In this document: piece after piece, positions 59,942 through 64,000 of the stretch | Position numbering within the stretch: the first letter of the stretch is position 1 | Layout: every line of letters starts with the position of its first letter | From: Kutzneria kofuensis | GTDB taxonomy: Bacteria; Actinomycetota; Actinomycetes; Mycobacteriales; Pseudonocardiaceae | Assembly: GCF_014203355.1 (NCBI RefSeq) | Contig: NZ_JACHIR010000001.1 | Coordinates: 62,001-126,000, forward strand | Direction: 5' to 3' | Length of the DNA stretch: 64,000 nt | Notes under the pieces: model-generated | Seen by the model: the letters and a program-made list of their open reading frames with translations, nothing else | Database searches by the model: none | What the model was told of the DNA's origin: nothing | Translations under genes and position numbers: made by a program

Positions 59942-61663
59942 GTGACCGGGTTGCTGGAGGATGTGCGCTTCGCGTTCCAGCCGTTGTTCAACCTGCACAC
60001 CGGCGGTGTCGTCGCGATCGAAGCGCTAGCGAGGCCCGCCTCTAGGTCCGTCTACGAGCTGCTCCGCGACGCCGCGCGCGCCGGTGAGCTGCTCGAGACC
60101 GACGTGGCGCTGGCCGCGGCCGCCGTGCGGGCCGCAGCCGAGCACAACAACGTGGTGCCGCTGCACGTCAACGTGCTGGCCGCGACCGTGTCCAAGGCCG
60201 CCGAGTCGATCGGGCCGCTGCTGGACGCGATGCGCGACACCGGGCGGGCGCCGGACACGCTGTGGCTTGAGGTCGGCACGCCGTACTCGCGGCTGCGCCG
60301 GGAGAACCTGCGCAACGGCCTCGACCTGCTCCGCAGCAGCGGCTTCCACATCGCGCTGGACGGCATCGGCGACGGCGACGTGCCGCTGTCGCTGTACACC
60401 GAGCTCGCCCCTGAGATGATCAAGCTGGACCGGCGGATCGTCGCCGGCCTGCCCACCGACGCCGGCAAGGCGGCCCTGGTGCACGCGCTGACCGTGCTGG
60501 CCGAGCACAACGGGGCGCAGCTGGTCGCCGAGGGCGTGGAGAACGAGGAGCAGCTGGCCGCGGTGCGGCGGCTCGGCTTCGGCCTGGCCCAGGGCAACCT
60601 GCTGGCCATGGCCGGCCGCCGGCCCAACGTGGAGATCACCATCGCGGCGGCCCTGACCAAGCTGCCCGAGGGCGAGCTCACCGGCCCGGTGCGCCGGCGT
60701 GCGAGCGGTCCTCGGGTGACGGACTTCCTGCACCCCGCGACCATGCTGCCGGTGTCGGCGACCGCCGAGGAGGTGCGGTCCATCCTGGCCAACCAGGGCG
60801 CGGTCGGCGGCATCGTGCTCGTCGACGAGAACAACCGGCCGCGCTTCACCGTGGACCGCAACCGATTCCTGCTGGCCGTCACCGGTCCGTACGGGCACGC
60901 GCTGCACGCCCGGCGGGAGGCCGCCCGGCTGGCCGACCGGCCGTACGTGCTGCCCAGCGACGCCACCGCGCTCGACCTGCTGGACCTGCTCGCCCAGGCC
61001 GAGCGGCAGCGGATGAACGACGAGGTGGTCATCGTGGACTCGCACGACCGCTGCCTCGGCGTCGTGCACAGCGCGGACGTGGTGCGGGGCATCGCCGAGC
61101 TGAAGGTGGAGCAGGCCGCCTCGCTCAACCCGCTGACCCGGCTGCCCGGCAGCGACGCGCTGGCCCGCGAGGTGGACCGACGCATCGCCGCCCGGGAGAT
61201 CTTCGCCGTCGGCTGGCTGGACGTGGACGGCTTCAAGCAGGTCAACGACTCCGCCGGGTTCGCGGCCGGCGACGACCTGATCCGCGAGATCGGCCGCGCC
61301 CTGGCCGACGCCGCCGCCGTGCTGCCTACCGTGCAGGTCGGGCACGTCGGCGGCGACGACTTCGTGTTCGTCTCCGGCCTGGACGACCTGGTGCCGCTGT
61401 CGTCCGGACAGCTCGACACCCAGCACACCGCCGGTGGGCTGGCGGTGTCGATGTCGCTGGCCACGCTGGTGTGCGCGGCCGGCAGCGTCACCGACTACCG
61501 CGAGGTGTCGCGGCTGCTCGCGCCGTTGAAGAAGCACGCCAAGGCGTTGCGCGGCGACAGCTGGGTGCTCGGCCGCCCCGGCTCGGACCGCATGGACGTG
61601 CTGCGTGGCGGCAACGCGGCGCCCCGGGTGCCGCCGGCACGCCGGGGCACGGTCAGCGCCTGA
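59942..61663 (+). CDS. EAL-CBS-GGDEF domain protein
   Basis: A 573-residue cytoplasmic protein. The EAL domain (about 1-235) has IEALARP, IKLDRRIVAG and VAEGVENEEQL, but the DDFGTG motif reads DGIGDG and the LEITE motif LEVGTP, so metal ligands are missing. Two CBS-like stretches follow (about 255-395), then a GGDEF domain with GGDDF in HVGGDDFVFV. The order EAL-CBS-GGDEF is the reverse of the common arrangement. It may bind c-di-GMP or another nucleotide as a sensor rather than hydrolyse it; synthesis by GGDDF is possible. The start is GTG 59942. Confidence 0.85.
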   Translation: MTGLLEDVRFAFQPLFNLHTGGVVAIEALARPASRSVYELLRDAARAGELLETDVALAAAAVRAAAEHNNVVPLHVNVLAATVSKAAESIGPLLDAMRDTGRAPDTLWLEVGTPYSRLRRENLRNGLDLLRSSGFHIALDGIGDGDVPLSLYTELAPEMIKLDRRIVAGLPTDAGKAALVHALTVLAEHNGAQLVAEGVENEEQLAAVRRLGFGLAQGNLLAMAGRRPNVEITIAAALTKLPEGELTGPVRRRASGPRVTDFLHPATMLPVSATAEEVRSILANQGAVGGIVLVDENNRPRFTVDRNRFLLAVTGPYGHALHARREAARLADRPYVLPSDATALDLLDLLAQAERQRMNDEVVIVDSHDRCLGVVHSADVVRGIAELKVEQAASLNPLTRLPGSDALAREVDRRIAAREIFAVGWLDVDGFKQVNDSAGFAAGDDLIREIGRALADAAAVLPTVQVGHVGGDDFVFVSGLDDLVPLSSGQLDTQHTAGGLAVSMSLATLVCAAGSVTDYREVSRLLAPLKKHAKALRGDSWVLGRPGSDRMDVLRGGNAAPRVPPARRGTVSA

Positions 61664-61796
61664 CACCAGTGCGCGGTGCCACCGCCAGTCGAGTTAGTAC
61701 TCCCCACAGCCCGTCGAAGTGCTGCCACCATCGTGAAGCTCGGACCACACCAACGCCGGACGCGCGTCGGGGTTGGTCACTCATAGCATTGCCTCG

Positions 61797-63020
61797 GTGA
61801 CGGAACGCGACTTTGCCCAGTCGGCGGCGGGAGTTTCGGTGCACACCATTGACGGAATCGAGCGGCACCACCATGGGAAAACGGGCCGGCTGGCCGTGCC
61901 CGCCCCCAGATCGGGAGGTGGCCGGACGCCGCTGACGGTCGGCGTCGAGGAGGAGTTCCTGCTGGTCGACTACCGCACCCGGCGGGTGTCGCCGCGAGCA
62001 CCACTCGTGCTGGCCGCCGCGGCCGGCGACCTGCCGGGACTGCAACCGGAGATCACTCAGTTTCAGGTCGAGACGGCCACGCCCATCTGCCACACGATGG
62101 CCGAGGTTCGCGAGAATCTTGTTGACAGCAGGGAGAAACTGGCCGTCGCCGCCCGCCGGCACGGGCTGCGGCTGGCCGCCACCGGCACTCCGGTGCTGGG
62201 CCGGGCCGCGCCGCCGCCGCTCACCGACAGCGCCCGCTACCACCAGATGGCCGCCGAGTTCGGCGCCGTCACCGACGGGCTGTCCATCTGCGGATGTCAC
62301 GTGCACGTCGGCATTCCCGGGCCGGAGGAAGGCATCCGGGCCAGCAACTACCTGCGGCCGTGGCTGCCGGTTCTGCTCGCGCTGAGCGCCAATTCCCCGT
62401 TCTGGGAGGGACGCGACACCGGCTACGCCAGCTGGCGCTACCTGGTGTGGGCGCGCTGGCCCACCTCCGGGCCGCCGCCGGTGTTCGAGTCGCCCGAGCA
62501 GTACGAGCACGCCGTGCGATCGCTGATGCAGGTCGGAGCGGCCATGGACCGGGCCATGGCGTACTGGGACATCCGCTTGTCGCAACAACATCCGACCATC
62601 GAGATGCGGGTGTGCGACGTCGCCGCGACCGCCGACGAAGCCGTGCTGATCGCCGCGCTGACCCGCGCGATGGTCGCCACGGCGCTGGAGGACACCCGGC
62701 CGCCGTTGACCATGCCGCAGCACCTGCTGCGGGCGGCCGGGTGGCGCGCCGCCCGTGACGGGCTCGGCGGCAGCTGCGTCAATCCCGTCACCGGGCACAC
62801 ACTGCCCACTCCCGTGCTGGCGCGGCAGCTCATCGGCCGGATACGGCCGGCGCTGGAGGACTTCGGCGACCTCGACCTCGTGCTCGACCTGCTGGAGTCG
62901 TTGGTGGCCAAGGGATGCGGGTCGACCCGCCAGCGCCGGGCGTTCGCACGCAACGGCAAGCTCACCGACGTGGTGGACCTGCTGACCGCGCAGACCGCCG
63001 GGGCCGACGAGCTGGTGTGA
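61797..63020 (+). CDS. Carboxylate-amine ligase, YbdK/GCS2 family
   Basis: A 407-residue ATP-grasp-related ligase of the glutamate-cysteine ligase 2 family. TVGVEEEFLLVD is the metal/ATP opening motif; GCHVHVGIP and the later IEMRVCDVAA are conserved. Such enzymes form gamma-glutamyl amides. In actinomycetes, which use mycothiol rather than glutathione, the product is usually unclear. The GTG at 61797 (VTERDFAQSA) was chosen; a TTG at 61773 is in frame. It ends three bases from the convergent DinB gene. Confidence 0.87.
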   Translation: MTERDFAQSAAGVSVHTIDGIERHHHGKTGRLAVPAPRSGGGRTPLTVGVEEEFLLVDYRTRRVSPRAPLVLAAAAGDLPGLQPEITQFQVETATPICHTMAEVRENLVDSREKLAVAARRHGLRLAATGTPVLGRAAPPPLTDSARYHQMAAEFGAVTDGLSICGCHVHVGIPGPEEGIRASNYLRPWLPVLLALSANSPFWEGRDTGYASWRYLVWARWPTSGPPPVFESPEQYEHAVRSLMQVGAAMDRAMAYWDIRLSQQHPTIEMRVCDVAATADEAVLIAALTRAMVATALEDTRPPLTMPQHLLRAAGWRAARDGLGGSCVNPVTGHTLPTPVLARQLIGRIRPALEDFGDLDLVLDLLESLVAKGCGSTRQRRAFARNGKLTDVVDLLTAQTAGADELV

Positions 63021-63023
63021 GCC

Positions 63024-63533
63024 TTACTCGCCGGTCGTCCCGTCGGCGAACTCCCTGAGCACGTCGAGGTGCCCGACGTGGCGCGCGGTCTCCTGCACCA
63101 CGTGCGTCAGCAGCCAGCGAACCGTCTTGTCGGCGTCCCCGGCCGACGGGTCGCCGGCGTTCCTGCCCTGCAGCGCCCGTCGGGAGAGTTCCCACTGCTC
63201 CTGGTACGCCGCGACAACGGAGTCCGGCGTGTCCTGTTCGGACAGTCGGAAGTCGATGTCCGGGTCGGGGCTGTCCCAGCGGTTCGGCACGTCCTGGCCG
63301 CCGCCGACGATGGACAGCCAGTAGCGCTCGACCGAGGTGAGGTGGCGGATCACGCCCAAAGCGCTGAACAGCGGCGACGCCGGGAACGGCGTCGCCGCCG
63401 CGGCCGCGCGGTCCAGGCCGGCCAGCTTGTTCACGGCCGTGATCCGCAGGAAGGTCAGGAACTCGGTGAGCAGCCTCAGCTCGTCGGTGGCGTTCGTCTC
63501 CGGCCACCGACGCGACAGTTCTCTCGAACTCAT
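63024..63533 (-). CDS. DinB-family protein
   Basis: A 169-residue four-helix protein of the DinB/DUF664 type. IRHLTSVERYWLSI supplies one metal histidine, and VVQETARHVGHLDVLRE the C-terminal histidines of the three-His metal site. Relatives include thiol transferases that use mycothiol or bacillithiol. The substrate is unknown. The ATG at 63533 is 20 bp from the ZTP riboswitch on the other strand. Confidence 0.87.
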   Translation of the reverse strand: MSSRELSRRWPETNATDELRLLTEFLTFLRITAVNKLAGLDRAAAAATPFPASPLFSALGVIRHLTSVERYWLSIVGGGQDVPNRWDSPDPDIDFRLSEQDTPDSVVAAYQEQWELSRRALQGRNAGDPSAGDADKTVRWLLTHVVQETARHVGHLDVLREFADGTTGE

Positions 63534-63552
63534 GTTCGATAAGGTATCATTG

Positions 63553-63632
63553 CGGGAGGTCGTGACTGGCGAGGGTGGGCTACCACCGGGGAGCGGCCGG
63601 CACGTGATGCGAGCGTCGACCGCCTGGGCGTC
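63553..63632 (+). ncRNA. ZTP riboswitch (pfl motif)
   Basis: The sequence GGTCGTGACTGGC (63558-63570), then a GGTGGGCTACCACC hairpin, GGGGAGC, and the distal CCGCCTGGGC (63620-63629) match the conserved core of the pfl motif, which senses ZTP/ZMP. It lies 30 bp upstream of the AICAR transformylase gene, a typical target: ZMP is the substrate of that enzyme, so expression should rise when 10-formyltetrahydrofolate is short. A variable loop separates the two conserved halves. Confidence 0.93.
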
Positions 63633-63662
63633 TCCGTCAGCAGAGAAGCTGAGGAGGCAGCG

Positions 63663-64000
63663 ATGGAGTTCCGCTACGGCATCAACCCCCAGCAGGCCGC
63701 CGAGTTCGACGGGTCATCGGTCCGCGTCCTGAACGGGCAGCCCTCGTACATCAACATGCTGGACGCTCTCAACGCGTGGCAGCTGGTGCGGGAGGCGTCC
63801 CGGGCGCTCGGGCGGACCGTCGCCGCCTCGTTCAAGCACGTCTCCCCCGCCGGCGCCGCGCTGTCCGGGCCGATCGACCAGGTCACCGCCGACCTGTACG
63901 GGATGGACGACGTCGGCCCCGTCGCGAGCGCCTACCTGCGGGCCCGCGACGCCGACCCCAAGTCCTCGTACGGCGACTTCGCCGCCGTGTCCGCGCCCGT
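63663..64000 (+). CDS. Stand-alone AICAR transformylase, N-terminal part
   Basis: The first 112 residues from ATG 63663 (after GAGGAGG) read MEFRYGINPQQAAEF, with SYINMLDALNAWQLV and the AICAR-binding SFKHVSPAGAA, and continue past the window end. These belong to the formyltransferase half of PurH without the IMP cyclohydrolase half in front. It transfers a formyl group from 10-formyltetrahydrofolate to AICAR in purine synthesis. The riboswitch upstream supports this assignment. Confidence 0.88.
   Translation, partial: MEFRYGINPQQAAEFDGSSVRVLNGQPSYINMLDALNAWQLVREASRALGRTVAASFKHVSPAGAALSGPIDQVTADLYGMDDVGPVASAYLRARDADPKSSYGDFAAVSAP

Noticed and set aside
1-64000. tRNA, rRNA, CRISPR arrays, prophage or biosynthetic megasynthase genes.
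   Set aside because: None was recognised by reading both strands; no structure of those kinds could be supported.

Overview
The window is high-GC DNA with many GTG and TTG starts and tightly packed genes. Several gene types point to a mycothiol- and F420-using actinomycete, most likely of the Pseudonocardiales: a mycothiol-type maleylpyruvate isomerase protein, an F420-type LLM oxidoreductase, an LCP protein, a homologue of mycobacterial Rv1481, a CYP124/125/142-like P450 and a lone AICAR transformylase behind a ZTP riboswitch. The genus assignment is inference. The region reads as a saprophyte's sugar-utilisation segment set among housekeeping and cell-envelope genes.

Layout. 0-11 kb: two alcohol/short-chain dehydrogenases, a membrane sulfatase-fold protein, two von Willebrand proteins, a LysR/SDR divergent pair, an ATPase-TPR protein and an LCP cell-wall ligase. 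11-16 kb: a PfkB kinase, then an overlapping operon of hydrolase, FAD oxidoreductase, DUF1365 and cyclopropane-type fatty acid methyltransferase. 16-18.6 kb: PAP2 phosphatase, epoxide-hydrolase-like protein, and a GNAT/TetR pair around a 25-bp palindrome. 18.6-24.8 kb: a polysaccharide island with GH27 alpha-galactosidase plus ricin-type lectin, GH35 beta-galactosidase, GH46 chitosanase and GH105 hydrolase. 24.8-31.4 kb: MobA-like, BNR protein, ArsR, SIS, a penicillin-binding protein, a small HTH protein and an ABC-F ATPase. 31.8-34 kb: a tandem pair of secreted clan-A-like glycosidases separated by a 47-bp palindrome. 34-39.8 kb: LLM oxidoreductase, hydrolase, P450, PASTA lipoprotein, MDMPI protein, a methyltransferase remnant and an XRE regulator.

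39.8-52 kb is the most coherent system: a secreted GH27 alpha-galactosidase with a lectin-like propeller, an SDR, a cyclase-family hydrolase, galactonate dehydratase, a KDPGal-type aldolase, a GntR/FCD regulator, an ABC importer without its ATPase, an intracellular GH36 alpha-galactosidase and a mutarotase-like protein. Together they outline uptake of alpha-galactosides and oxidative (De Ley-Doudoroff-type) breakdown of galactose to pyruvate and glyceraldehyde 3-phosphate; no KDGal kinase and no classical lactonase are present. Three intergenic regions of this block carry a 13-bp palindrome-like site whose centre lies exactly 14 nt upstream of a TTGACA box, which suggests one shared operator.

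52-64 kb: an IS701-family insertion (CTAG target duplication, frameshifted transposase end) beside a possibly truncated gene, YnfA, a subtilase whose catalytic His position holds Glu, a dNTPase, a lone lycopene cyclase-like protein, an EAL-CBS-GGDEF protein, a YbdK-type carboxylate-amine ligase, a DinB protein, and a ZTP riboswitch in front of a stand-alone AICAR transformylase cut by the window end.
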